A program made the translations under genes and the position numbers. Below, in pieces: positions 35,470 through 48,094 of a stretch of 64,000 bases of DNA. A model generated the notes under the pieces. That model saw nothing but the letters and a program-made list of their open reading frames with translations. It did not search any database and was not told the DNA's origin. Where the stretch lies: the NCBI GenBank assembly GCA_964020085.1, contig CAXHUQ010000542.1, forward strand, positions 301,918 through 365,917, written 5' to 3'. Within the stretch, counting starts at the first letter, position 1. Every line of letters begins with the position of its first letter. The stretch is from Micromussa lordhowensis. Taxonomy: Eukaryota; Cnidaria; Anthozoa; Scleractinia; Lobophylliidae.

Positions 35470-36918
35470 TTGCTGCAAACCGCATCTTTCAAAGTGCCCG
35501 CAAAGCCGAGCTATGGCAAATTTGGCAAGGACACCCTCATCGCGCGTTTTCTGAAATTCTGCAAAGTTGCGACCAAGGGAAACTCCCCTCAAAAGAAGGC
35601 CACAAAAAACACCCTGGCGCAAATGCTATCACCTCCTAATTACAATGCACTTAAAGTGCCATCCTAGCACAACATTTTGCTGCAAACCGCATCTTTCAAA
35701 GTGCCCGCAAAGCCGAGCTATGGCAAATTTGGCAAGGACACCCTCATCGCGCGTTTTCTGAAATTCTGCAAAGTTGCGACCAAGGGAAACTCCCCTCAAA
35801 AGAAGGCAACAAAAAACACCCTGGCGCAAATGCCATCACCTCCTAATTACAATGCACTTAAAGTGCCATCCTAGCACAACATTTTGCTGCAAACCGCATC
35901 TTTCAAAGTGCCCGCAAAGCCGAGCTATGGCAAATTTGGCAAGGACACCCTCATTGCGCGTTTTCTGAAATTCTGCAAAGTTGCGACCAAGGGAAACTCC
36001 CCTCAAAAGAAGGCCACAAAAAACATCCTGGCGCAAATGCCATCACCTCCTAATTACAATGTACTTAAAGTGCCATCCTAGCACAACATTTTGCTGCAAA
36101 CCGCATCTTTCAAAGTGCCCGCAAGGCTGAGCTATGGCAAATTTGGCAAGGACACCCTCATCGCGCGTTTTCTGAAATTCTGCAAAGTTGCGACCAAGGG
36201 AAACTCCCCTCAAAAGAAGGCCACAAAAATTACCCTGGCGCAAATGCCATCACCTCCTAATTACAATGCACCTAACGTGCCATCCTAGCACAACATTTTG
36301 CTGCAAACCGCATCTTTCAAAGTGCCCGCAAAGCCGAGCTATGGCAAATTTGGCAAGGACACCCTCATCGCGCGTTTTCTGAAATTCTGCAAAGTTGCGA
36401 CCAAGGGAAACTCCCCTCAAAAGAAGGCCACAAAAAACACCCTGGCGCAAATGCCATCACCTCCTAATTACAATGCACTTAAAGTGCCATCCTAGCACAA
36501 CATTTTGCTGCAAACCGCATCTTTCAAAGTGCCCGCAAAGCCGAGCTATGGCAAATTTGGCAAGGACACCCTCATTGCGCGTTTTCTGAAATTCTGCAAA
36601 GTTGCGACCAAGGGAAACTCCCCTCAAAAGAAGGCCACAAAAAACACCCTGGCGCAAATGCCATCACCTCCTAATTACAATGCACTTAAAGTGCCATCCT
36701 AGCACAACATTTTGCTGCAAACCGCATCTTTCAAAGTGCCCGCAAAGCCGAGCTATGGCAAATTTGGCAAGGACACCCTCATCGCGCGTTTTCTGAAATT
36801 CTGCAAAGTTGCGACCAAGGGAAACTTCCCTCAAAAGAAGGCCACAAAAAACACCCTGGCGCAAATGCCATCACCTCTTAATTACAATGCACTTAAAGTG
36901 TTATCCTAGCACAACATT
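35470..36918. repeat. 8-mer HOR, shortened copy (7 monomers)
   Basis: Order: 'atgctatc'; 'aaggcaacaaa'; 'cattgcgcg' with 'aacatcctgg' and 'aatgtactt'; 'gcaaggctgag' with 'aaaaattaccc' and 'cacctaacg'; unmarked; 'cattgcgcg'; 'acttccctc' with 'ctcttaatt' and 'gtgttatcc'. The 'actcccttc' unit of the full 8-mer is missing. Confidence 0.8.
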
Positions 36919-38574
36919 TTGCTGCAAACCGCATCTTTCAAAGTGCCCGGAAAGCTGAGCTATGGCAAATTTGGCAAGGACACCCTCATCGCGCGTTTTC
37001 TGAAATTCTGCAAAGTTGCGACCAAGGGAAACTCCCCTCAAAAGAAGGCCACAAAAAACACCCTGGCGCAAATGCTATCACCTCCTAATGACAATGCACT
37101 TAAAGTGCCATCCTAGCACAACATTTTGCTGCAAACCGCATCTTTCAAAGTGCCCGCAAAGCCGAGCTATGGCAAATTTGGCAAGGACACCCTCATCGCG
37201 CGTTTTCTGAAATTCTGCAAAGTTGCGACCAAGGGAAACTCCCTTCAAAAGAAGGCCACAAAAAACACCCTGGCGCAAATGCCATCACCTCCTAATTACA
37301 ATGCACTTAAAGTGCCATCCTAGCACAACATTTTGCTGCAAACCGCATCTTTCAAAGTGCCCGCAAAGCCGAGCTATGGCAAATTTGGCAAGGACACCCT
37401 CATCGCGCGTTTTCTGAAATTCTGCAAAGTTGCGACCAAGGGAAACTCCCCTCAAAAGAAGGCCACAAAAAACACCCTGGCGCAAATGCCATCACCTCCT
37501 AATTACAATGCACTTAAAGTGCCATCCTAGCACAACATTTTGCTGCAAACCGCATCTTTCAAAGTGCCCGCAAAGCCGAGCTATGGCAAATTTGGCAAGG
37601 ACACCCTCATTGCGCGTTTTCTGAAATTCTGCAAAGTTGCGACCAAGGGAAACTCCCCTCAAAAGAAGGCCACAAAAAACATCCTGGCGCAAATGCCATC
37701 ACCTCCTAATTACAATGTACTTAAAGTGCCATCCTAGCACAACATTTTGCTGCAAACCGCATCTTTCAAAGTGCCCGCAAGGCCGAGCTATGGCAAATTT
37801 GGCAAGGACACCCTCATCGCGCGTTTTCTGAAATTCTGCAAAGTTGCGACCAAGGGAAACTCCCCTCAAAAGAAGGCCACAAAAATTACCCTGGCGCAAA
37901 TGCCATCACCTCCTAATTACAATGCACCTAACGTGCCATCCTAGCACAACATTTTGCTGCAAACCGCATCTTTCAAAGTGCCCGCAAAGCCGAGCTATGG
38001 CAAATTTGGCAAGGACACCCTCATCGCGCGTTTTCTGAAATTCTGCAAAGTTGCGACCAAGGGAAACTCCCCTCAAAAGAAGGCCACAAAAAACACCCTG
38101 GCGCAAATGCCATCACCTCCTAATTACAATGCACTTAAAGTGCCATCCTAGCACAACATTTTGCTGCAAACCGCATCTTTCAAAGTGCCCGCAAAGCCGA
38201 GCTATGGCAAATTTGGCAAGGACACCCTAATTGCGCGTTTTCTGAAATTCTGCAAAGTTGCGACCAAGGGAAACTCCCCTCAAAAGAAGGCCACAAAAAA
38301 CACCCTGGCGCAAATGCCATCACCTCCTAATTACAATGCACTTAAAGTGCCATCCTAGCACAACATTTTGCTGCAAACCGCATCTTTCAAAGTGCCCGCA
38401 AAGCCGAGCTATGGCAAATTTGGCAAGGACACCCTCATCGCGCGTTTTCTGAAATTCTGCAAAGTTGCGACCAAGGGAAACTTCCCTCAAAAGAAGGCCA
38501 CAAAAAACACCCTGGCGCAAATGCCATCACCTCTTAATTACAATGCACTTAAAGTGCCATCCTAGCACAACATT
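36919..38574. repeat. 8-mer HOR, complete copy (1656 bp)
   Basis: Order of units: 'gcccggaaagctgag' with 'atgctatc' and 'taatgacaat'; 'actcccttc'; unmarked; 'cattgcgcg' with 'aacatcctgg' and 'aatgtactt'; 'gcaaggccg' with 'aaaaattaccc' and 'cacctaacg'; unmarked; 'aattgcgcg'; 'acttccctc' with 'ctcttaatt'. The next copy starts exactly 1656 bp (8 x 207) later. Confidence 0.85.
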
Positions 38575-40230
38575 TTGCTGCAAACCGCATCTTTCAAAGT
38601 GCCCGGAAAGCTGAGCTATGGCAAATTTGGCAAGGACACCCTCATCGCGCGTTTTCTGAAATTCTGCAAAGTTGCGACCAAGGGAAACTCCCCTCAAAAG
38701 AAGGCCACAAAAAACACCCTGGCGCAAATGCTATCACCTCCTAATGACAATGCACTTAAAGTGCCATCCTAGCACAACATTTTGCTGCAAACCGCATCTT
38801 TCAAAGTGCCCGCAAAGCCGAGCTATGGCAAATTTGGCAAGGACACCCTCATCGCGCGTTTTCTGAAATTCTGCAAAGTTGCGACCAAGGGAAACTCCCT
38901 TCAAAAGAAGGCCACAAAAAACACCCTGGCGCAAATGCCATCACCTCCTAATTACAATGCACTTAAAGTGCCATCCTAGCACAACATTTTGCTGCAAACT
39001 GCATCTTTCAAAGTGCCCGCAAAGCCGAGCTATGGCAAATTTGGCAAGGACACCCTCATCGCGCGTTTTCTGAAATTCTGCAAAGTTGCGACCAAGGGAA
39101 ACTCCCCTCAAAAGAAGGCCACAAAAAACACCCTGGCGCAAATGCCATCACCTCCTAATTACAATGCACTTAAAGTGCCATCCTAGCACAACATTTTGCT
39201 GCAAACCGCATCTTTCAAAGTGCCCGCAAAGCCGAGCTATGGCAAATTTGGCAAGGACACCCTCATTGCGCGTTTTCTGAAATTCTGCAAAGTTGCGACC
39301 AAGGGAAACTCCCCTCAAAAGAAGGCCACAAAAAACACCCTGGCGCAAATGCCATCACCTCCTAATTACAATGCACTTAAAGTGCCATTCTAGCACAACA
39401 TTTTGCTGCAAACCGCATCTTTCAAAGTGCCCGCAAGGCCGAGCTATGGCAAATTTGGCAAGGACACCCTCATCGCGCGTTTTCTGAAATTCTGCAAAGT
39501 TGCGACCAAGGGAAACTCCTCTCAAAAGAAGGCCACAAAAAACACCCTGGCGCAAATGCCATCACCTCCTAATTACAACGCACTTAAAGTGCCATCCTAG
39601 CACAACATTTTGCTGCAAACCGCATCTTTCAAAGTGCCCGCAAAGCCGAGCTATGGCAAATTTGGCAAGGACACCCTCATCGCGCGTTTTCTGAAATTCT
39701 GCAAAGTTGCGACCAAGGGAAACTCCCCTCAAAAGAAGGCCACAAAAAACACCCTGGCGCAAATGCCATCACCTCCTAATTACAATGCACTTAAAGTGCC
39801 ATCCTAGCACAACATTTTGCTGCAAACCGCATCTTTCAAAGTGCCCGCAAAGCCGAGCTATGGCAAATTTGGCAAGGACACCCTCATCGCGCGTTTTCTG
39901 AAATTCTGCAAAGTTGCGACCAAGGGAAACTCCCCTCAAAAGAAGGCCACAAAAAACACCCTGGCGCAAATGCCATCACCTCCTAATTACAATGCACTTA
40001 AAGTGCCATCCTAGCACAACATTTTGCTGCAAACCGCATCTTTCAAAATGCCCGCAAAGCCGAGCTATGGCAAATTTGGCAAAGACACCCTCATTGCGCG
40101 TTTTCTGAAATTCTGCAAAGTTGCGACCAAGGGAAACTCCCCTCAAAAGAAGGCCACAAAAAACACCCTGGCGCAAATGCCATCACCTCCTAATTACAAT
40201 GCACTTAAAGTGCCATCCTAGCACAACATT
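38575..40230. repeat. 8-mer HOR, partly diverged copy (1656 bp)
   Basis: The first five units follow the 36919 copy, but with 'gccattctag', 'actcctctc' and 'aacgcactt'. The last units differ: one is unmarked, and the eighth has 'ggcaaagac' with 'cattgcgcg'. Its counterpart 16142 bp downstream (54717-56372) shares these differences, so they predate the large duplication. Confidence 0.8.
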
Positions 40231-43128
40231 TTGCTGCAAATCGCATCTTTCAAAGTGCCCGCAAAGCCGAGCTATGGCAAATTTGGCAAGGACACCCTCA
40301 TTGCGCGTTTTCTGAAATTCTGCAAAGTTGCGACCAAGGGAAACTCCCCTCAAAAGAAGGCCACAAAAAACACCCTGGCGCAAATGCCATCACCTCCTAA
40401 TTACAATGCACTTAAAGTGCCATCCTAGCACAACATTTTGCTGCAAACCGCATCTTTCAAAGTGCCCGCAAAGCCGAGCTATGGCAAATTTGGCAAGGAC
40501 ACCCTCATCGCGCGTTTTCTGAAATTCTGCAAAGTTGCGACCAAGGGAAACTCCCTTCAAAAGAAGGCCACAAAAAACACCCTGGCGCAAATGCCATCAC
40601 CTCCTAATTACAATGCACTTAAAGTGCCATCCTAGCACAACATTTTGCTGCAAACCGCATCTTTCAAAGTGCCCGCAAAGCCGAGCTATGGCAAATTTGG
40701 CAAGGACACCCTCATCGCGCGTTTTCTGAAATTCTGCAAAGTTGCGACCAAGGGAAACTCCCCTCAAAAGAAGGCCACAAAAAACACCCTGGCGCAAATG
40801 CCATCACCTCCTAATTACAATGCACTTAAAGTGCCATCCTAGCACAACATTTTGCTGCAAACCGCATCTTTCAAAGTGCCCGCAAAGCCGAGCTATGGCA
40901 AATTTGGCAAGGACACCCTCATCGCGCGTTTTCTGAAATTCTGCAAAGTTGCGACCAAGGGAAACTCCCCTCAAAAGAAGGCCACAAAAAACACCCTGGC
41001 GCAAATGTCATCACCTCCTAATTACAATGCACTGAAAGTGCCATCCTAGCACAACATTTTGCTGCAAACCGCATCTTTCAAAGTGCCCGCAAAGCCGAGC
41101 TATGGCAAATTTGGCAAGGACACCCTCATCGCGCGTTTTCTGAAATTCTGCAAAGTTGCGACCAAGGGAAACTCCCCTCAAAAGAAGGCCACAAAAAACA
41201 CCCTGGCGCAAATGCCATCACCTCCTAATTACAATGCACTTAAAGTGCCATCCTAGCACAACATTTTGCTGCAAACCGCATCTTTCAAAGTGCCCGCAAA
41301 GCCGAGCTATGGCAAATTTGGCAAGGACACCCTCATCGCGCGTTTTCTGAAATTCTGCAAAGTTGCCACCAAGGGAAACTCCCTTCAAAAGAAGGCCACA
41401 AAAAACACCCTGGCGCAAATGCCATCACCTCCTAATTACAATGCACCTAAAGCGCCATCCTAGCACAACATTTTGCTGCAAACCGCATCTTTCAAAGTGC
41501 CCGCAAAGCCGAGCTATGGCAAATTTGGCAAGGACACCCTCATCGCGCGTTTTCTGAAATTCTGCAAAGTTGCGACCAAGGGAAACTCCCCTCAAAAGAA
41601 GGCCACAAAAAACACCCTGGCGCAAATGCCATCAGCTCCTAATTACAATGCACTTAAAGTGCCATCCTAGCACAACATTTTGCTGCAAACCGCATCTTTC
41701 AAAGTGCCCGCAAAGCCGAGCTATGGCAAATTTGGCAAGGACACCCTCATTGCGCGTTTTCTGAAATTCTGCAAAGTTGCGACCAAGGGAAACTCCCCTC
41801 AAAAGAAGGCCACAAAAAACACCCTGGCGCAAATGCCATCACCTCCTCATTACAATGCACTTAAAGTGCCATCCTAGCACAACATTTTGCTGCAAACCGC
41901 ATCTTTCAAAGTGCCCGCAAAGCCGAGCTATGGCAAATTTGGCAAGGACACCCTCATCGCGCGTTTTCTGAAATTCTGCAAAGTTGCGACCAAGGGAAAC
42001 TCCCCTCAAAAGAAGGCCACAAAAAACACCCTGGCGCAAATGCTATCACCTGCTAATTACAATGCACTTAAAGTGCCATCCTAGCACAACATTTTGCTGC
42101 AAACCGCATTTTTCAAAGTGCCCGCAAAGCCGAGCTATGGCAAATTTGGCAAGGACACCCTCATCGCGCGTTTTCTGAAATTCTGCAAAGTTGCGACCAA
42201 GGGAAACTCCCCTCAAAAGAAGGCCACAAAAAACACCCTGGCGCAAATGCCATCACCTCCTAATTACAATGCACTTAAAGTGCCATCCTAGCACAACATT
42301 TTGCTGCAAACCGCATCTTTCAAAGTGCCCGCAAAGCCGAGCTATGGCAAATTTGGCAAGGACACCCTCATCGCGCGTTTTCTGAAATTCTGCAAAGTTG
42401 CGACCAAGGGAAACTCCCCTCAAAAGAAGGCCACAAAAAACACCCTGGCGCAAATGCCATCACCTCCTAATTACAATGCACTTAAAGTGCCATCCTAGCA
42501 CAACATTTTGCCTCAAACCGCATCTTTCAAAGTGCCCGCAAAGCCGAGCTATGGCAAATTTGGCAAGGACACCCTCATCGCGCGTTTTCTGAAATTCTGC
42601 AAAGTTGCGACCAAGGGAAACTCCCCTCAAAAGAAGGCCACAAAAAACACCCTGGCGCAAATGCCATCACCTCCTAATTACAATGAACTTAAAGTGCCAT
42701 CCTAGCACAACATTTTGCTGCAAACCGCATCTTTCAAAGTGCCCGCAAAGCCGAGCTATGGCAAATTTGGCAAGGACACCCTCATCGCGCGTTTTCTGAA
42801 ATTCTGCAAAGTTGCGACCAAGGGAAACTCCCCTCAAAAGAAGGCCACAAAAAACACCCTGGCGCAAATGCCATCACCTCCTAATTACAATGCACTTAAA
42901 GTGCCATCCTAGCACAACATTTTGCTGCAAACCGCATCTTTCAAAGTGCCCGCAAAGCCGAGCTATGGCAAATTTGGCAAGGACACCCTCATCGCGCGTT
43001 TTCTGAAATTCTGCAAAGTTGCGACCAAGGGAAACTCCCCTCAAAAGAAGGCCACAAAAAACACCCTGGCGCAAATGCCATCACCTCCTAATTACAATGC
43101 ACTTAAAGTGCCATCCTAGCACAACATT

Positions 43129-45404
43129 TTGCTGCAAACCGCATCTTTCAAAGTGCCCGCAGAGCCGAGCTATGGCAAATTTGGCAAGGACACCCTCATC
43201 GCGCGTTTTCTGAAATTCTGCAAAGTTGCGACCAAGGGAAACTCCCCTCAAAAGAAGGCCACAAAAAACACCCTGGCGCAAATGCCATCACCTCCTAATT
43301 TCAATGCACTTAAAGTGCCATTCTAGCACAACATTTTGCTGCAAACCGCATCTTTCAAAGTGCCCGCAAAGCCGAGCTATGGCAAATTTGGCAAGGACAC
43401 CCTCATCGCGCGTTTTCTGAAATTCTGCAAAGTTGCGACCAAGGGAAACTCCCCTCAAAAGAAGGCCACAAAAAACACCCTGGCGCAAATGCCATCACCT
43501 CCTAATTACAATGCACTTAAAGTGCCATCCTAGCACAACATTTTGCTGCAAACCGCATCTTTCAAAGTGCCCGCAAAGCCGAGCTATGGCAAATTTGGCA
43601 AGGACACCCTCATCGCGCGTTTTCTGAAATTCTGCAAAGTTGCGACCAAGGGAAACTCCCCTCAAAAGAAGGCCACAAAAAACACCCTGGCGCAAATGCT
43701 ATCACCTGCTAATTACAATGCACTTAAAGTGCCATCCTAGCACAACATTTTGCTGCAAACCGCATTTTTCAAAGTGCCCGCAAAGCCGAGCTATGGCAAA
43801 TTTGGCAAGGACACCCTCATCGCGCGTTTTCTGAAATTCTGCAAAGTTGCGACCAAGGGAATCTCCCCTCAAAAGAAGGCCACAAAAAACACCCTGGCGC
43901 AAATGCCATCACCTCCTAATCACAATGCACTTAAAGTGCCATCCTAGCACAACATTTTGCTGCAAACCGCATCTTTCAAAGTGCCCGCAAAGCCGAGCTA
44001 TGGCAAATTTGGCAAGGACACCCTCATCGCGCGTTTTCTGAAATTCTGCAAAGTTGCGACCAAGGGAAACTCCCCTCAAAAGAAGGCCACAAAAAAAACC
44101 CTGGCGCAAATGCTATCACCTCCTAATTACAATGCACTTAAAGTGCCATCCTAGCACAACATTTTGCTGCAAACCGCATCTTTCAAAGTGCCCGCAAAGC
44201 CGAGCTATGGCAAATTTGGCAAGGACACCCTCATCGCGCGTTTTCTGAAATTCTGCAAAGTTGCGACCAAGGGAAACTCCCTTCAAAAGAAGGCCACAAA
44301 AAACACCCTGGCGCAAATGCCATCACCTCCTAATTACAATGCACTTAAAGTGCCATCCTAGCACAACATTTTGCTGCAAACCGCATCTTTCAAAGTGCCC
44401 GCAAAGCCGAGCTATGGCAAATTTGGCAAGGACACCCTCATCGCGCGTTTTCTGAAATTCTGCAAAGTTGCGACCAAGGGAAACTTCCCTCAAAAGAAGG
44501 CCACAAAAAACACCCTGGCGCAAATGCCATCACCTCTTAATTACAATGCGCTTAACGTGCCATCCTAGCACAACATTTTGCTGCAAACCGCATCTTTCAA
44601 AGTGCCCGCAAAGCCGAGCTATGGCAAATTTGGCAAGGACACCCTCATCGCGCGTTTTCTGAAATTCTGCAAAGTTGCGATTAAGGGAAACTCCCCTCAA
44701 AAGAAGGCCACAAACAACACCCTGGCGCAAATGCCATCACCTCCTAATTACAATGCACTTAAAGAGCCATCCTAGCACAACATTTTGCTGCAAACCGCAT
44801 CTTTCAAAGTGCCCGCAAAGCCGAGCTATGGCAAATTTGGCAAGGACACCCTCATCGCGCGTTTTCTGAAATTCTGCAAAGTTGCAACAAGGGAAACTTC
44901 CCTCAAAAGAAGGCCACAAAAAACACCCTGGCGCAAATGCCATCACCTCCTAATTACAATGCACTTAAAGTGCCATCCTAGCACAACATTTTGCTGCAAA
45001 CCGCATCTTTCAAAGTGCCCGCAAAGCCGAGCTATGGCAAATTTGGCAAGGACACCCTCATCGCGCGTTTTCTGAAATTCTGCAAAGTTGCGACCAAGGG
45101 AAACTCCCCTCAAAAGAAGGCCACAAAAAACACCCTGGCGCAAATGCCATCACCTCCTAATTACAATGCACTTAAAGTGCCATCCTAGCACAACATTTTG
45201 CTGCAAACCGCATCTTTCAAAGTGCCCGCAAAGCCGAGCTATGGCAAATTTGGCAAGGACACCCTCATCGCGCGTTTTCTGAAATTCTGCAAAGTTGCGA
45301 CCAAGGGAAACTCCCCTCAAAAGAAGGCCACAAAAAACACCCTGGCGCAAATGCCATCACCTCCTAATTACAATGCACTTAAAGTGCCATCCTAGCACAA
45401 CATT
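43129..45404. repeat. 11-mer HOR, copy 1 (2276 bp)
   Basis: Units in order: W module ('gcccgcagag' with 'taatttcaat' and 'gccattctag'; unmarked; 'atgctatcacctgc'; 'gcatttttc' with 'gggaatctc'), then Z module of five units ending in the 206-bp unit at 44785, then two unmarked units. The length is 11 x 207 minus 1. The W module recurs at 45405, 49957 and 57408. Confidence 0.85.
44785..44990. repeat. 206-bp 'gttgcaacaagg' monomer, copy 2
   Basis: Identical deletion and substitution to the 35264 unit. It closes the Z module in the first 11-mer. Confidence 0.9.
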
Positions 45405-46439
45405 TTGCTGCAAACCGCATCTTTCAAAGTGCCCGCAGAGCCGAGCTATGGCAAATTTGGCAAGGACACCCTCATCGCGCGTTTTCTGAAATTCTGCAAA
45501 GTTGCGACCAAGGGAAACTCCCCTCAAAAGAAGGCCACAAAAAACACCCTGGCGCAAATGCCATCACCTCCTAATTTCAATGCACTTAAAGTGCCATTCT
45601 AGCACAACATTTTGCTGCAAACCGCATCTTTCAAAGTGCCCGCAAAGCCGAGCTATGGCAAATTTGGCAAGGACACCCTCATCGCGCGTTTTCTGAAATT
45701 CTGCAAAGTTGCGACCAAGGGAAACTCCCCTCAAAAGAAGGCCACAAAAAACACCCTGGCGCAAATGCCATCACCTCCTAATTACAATGCACTTAAAGTG
45801 CCATCCTAGCACAACATTTTGCTGCAAACCGCATCTTTCAAAGTGCCCGCAAAGCCGAGCTATGGCAAATTTGGCAAGGACACCCTCATCGCGCGTTTTC
45901 TGAAATTCTGCAAAGTTGCGACCAAGGGAAACTCCCCTCAAAAGAAGGCCACAAAAAACACCCTGGCGCAAATGCTATCACCTGCTAATTACAATGCACT
46001 TAAAGTGCCATCCTAGCACAACATTTTGCTGCAAACCGCATTTTTCAAAGTGCCCGCAAAGCCGAGCTATGGCAAATTTGGCAAGGACACCCTCATCGCG
46101 CGTTTTCTGAAATTCTGCAAAGTTGCGACCAAGGGAATCTCCCCTCAAAAGAAGGCCACAAAAAACACCCTGGCGCAAATGCCATCACCTCCTAATTACA
46201 ATGCACTTAAAGTGCCATCCTAGCACAACATTTTGCTGCAAACCGCATCTTTCAAAGTGCCCGCAAAGCCGAGCTATGGCAAATTTGGCAAGGACACCCT
46301 CATCGCGCGTTTTCTGAAATTCTGCAAAGTTGCGACCAAGGGAAACTCCCCTCAAAAGAAGGCCACAAAAAAAACCCTGGCGCAAATGCTATCACCTCCT
46401 AATTACAATGCACTTAAAGTGCCATCCTAGCACAACATT

Positions 46440-48094
46440 TTGCTGCAAACCGCATCTTTCAAAGTGCCCGCAAAGCCGAGCTATGGCAAATTTGGCAAGG
46501 ACACCCTCATCGCGCGTTTTCTGAAATTCTGCAAAGTTGCGACCAAGGGAAACTCCCTTCAAAAGAAGGCCACAAAAAACACCCGGGCGCAAATGCCATC
46601 ACCTCCTAATTACAATGCACTTAAAGTGCCATCCTAGCACAACATTTTGCTGCAAACCGCATCTTTCAAAGTGCCCGCAAAGCCGAGCTATGGCAAATTT
46701 GGCAAGGACACCCTCATCGCGCGTTTTCTGAAATTCTGCAAAGTTGCGACCAAGGGAATCTCCCCTCAAAAGAAGGCCACAAAAAACACCCTGGCGCAAA
46801 TGCCATCACCTCCTAATTACAATGCACTTAAAGTGCCATCCTAGCACAACATTTTGCTGCAAACCGCATCTTTCAAAGTGCCCGCAAAGCCGAGCTATGG
46901 CAAATTTGGCAAGGACACCCTCATCGCGCGTTTTCTGAAATTCTGCAAAGTTGCGACCAAGGGAAACTCCCCTCAAAAGAAGGTCACAAAAAAAACCCTG
47001 GCGCAAATGCTATCACCTCCTAATTACAATGCACTTAAAGTGCCATCCTAGCACAACATTTTGCTGCAAACCGCATCTTTCAAAGTGCCCGCAAAGCCGA
47101 GCTATGGCAAATTTGGCAAGGACACCCTCATCGCGCGTTTTCTGAAATTCTGCAAAGTTGCGACCAAGGGAAACTCCCTTCAAAAGAAGGCCACAAAAAA
47201 CACCCTGGCGCAAATGCCATCACCTCCTAATTACAATGCACTTAAAGTGCCATCCTAGCACAACATTTTGCTGCAAACCGCATCTTTCAAAGTGCCCGCA
47301 AAGCCGAGCTATGGCAAATTTGGCAAGGACACCCTCATCGCGCGTTTTCTGAAATTCTGCAAAGTTGCGACCAAGGGAAACTTCCCTCAAAAGAAGGCCA
47401 CAAAAAACACCCTGGCGCAAATGCCATCACCTCTTAATTACAATGCGCTTAAAGTGCCATCCTAGCACAACATTTTGCTGCAAACCGCATCTTTCAAAGT
47501 GCCCGCAAAGCCGAGCTATGGCAAATTTGGCAAGGACACCCTCATCGCGCGTTTTCTGAAATTCTGCAAAGTTGCGATTAAGGGAAACTCCCCTCAAAAG
47601 AAGGCCACAAACAACACCCTGGCGCAAATGCCATCACCTCCTAATTACAATGCACTTAAAGAGCCATCCTAGCACAACATTTTGCTGCAAACCGCATCTT
47701 TCAAAGTGCCCGCAAAGCCGAGCTATGGCAAATTTGGCAAGGACACCCTCATCGCGCGTTTTCTGAAATTCTGCAAAGTTGCAACAAGGGAAACTTCCCT
47801 CAAAAGAAGGCCACAAAAAACACCCTGGCGCAAATGCCATCACCTCCTAATTACAATGCACTTAAAGTGCCATCCTAGCACAACATTTTGCTGCAAACCG
47901 CATCTTTCAAAGTGCCCGCAAAGCCGAGCTATGGCAAATTTGGCAAGGACACCCTCATCGCGCGTTTTCTGAAATTCTGCAAAGTTGCGACCAAGGGAAA
48001 CTCCCCTCAAAAGAAGGCCACAAAAAACACCCTGGCGCAAATGCCATCACCTCCTAATTACAACGCACTTAAAGTGCCATCCTAGCACAACATT
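46440..48094. repeat. Nested 8-mer, copy 1 (1655 bp)
   Basis: Units: 'actcccttc' with 'acacccgggc'; 'gggaatctc'; 'aaggtcacaaaa' with 'atgctatc'; 'actcccttc'; 'acttccctc' with 'aatgcgctt'; 'gcgattaag' with 'aaagagcc'; the 206-bp unit (47682); one unit with 'aacgcactt' at its end. Confidence 0.85.
47682..47887. repeat. 206-bp 'gttgcaacaagg' monomer, copy 3
   Basis: Same lesion as the 35264 unit, seventh unit of the first nested 8-mer. Confidence 0.9.

Larger units (their letters stand above)
34436..40230. repeat. Large duplicated segment, copy 1 (28 monomers, 5795 bp)
   Basis: Starts with the Z module ('caaaaaaaaccc' with 'atgctatc'; 'actcccttc'; 'acttccctc' with 'aatgcgctt'; 'gcgattaag' with 'acaaacaac' and 'aaagagcc'; the 206-bp 'gttgcaacaagg' unit) and continues into three 8-mer HOR copies. 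The same order of variants is present at 50785-56372, offset 16349 bp at first and 16142 bp after one monomer (36505) has no counterpart. The duplication is far larger than one HOR period. Confidence 0.85.
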
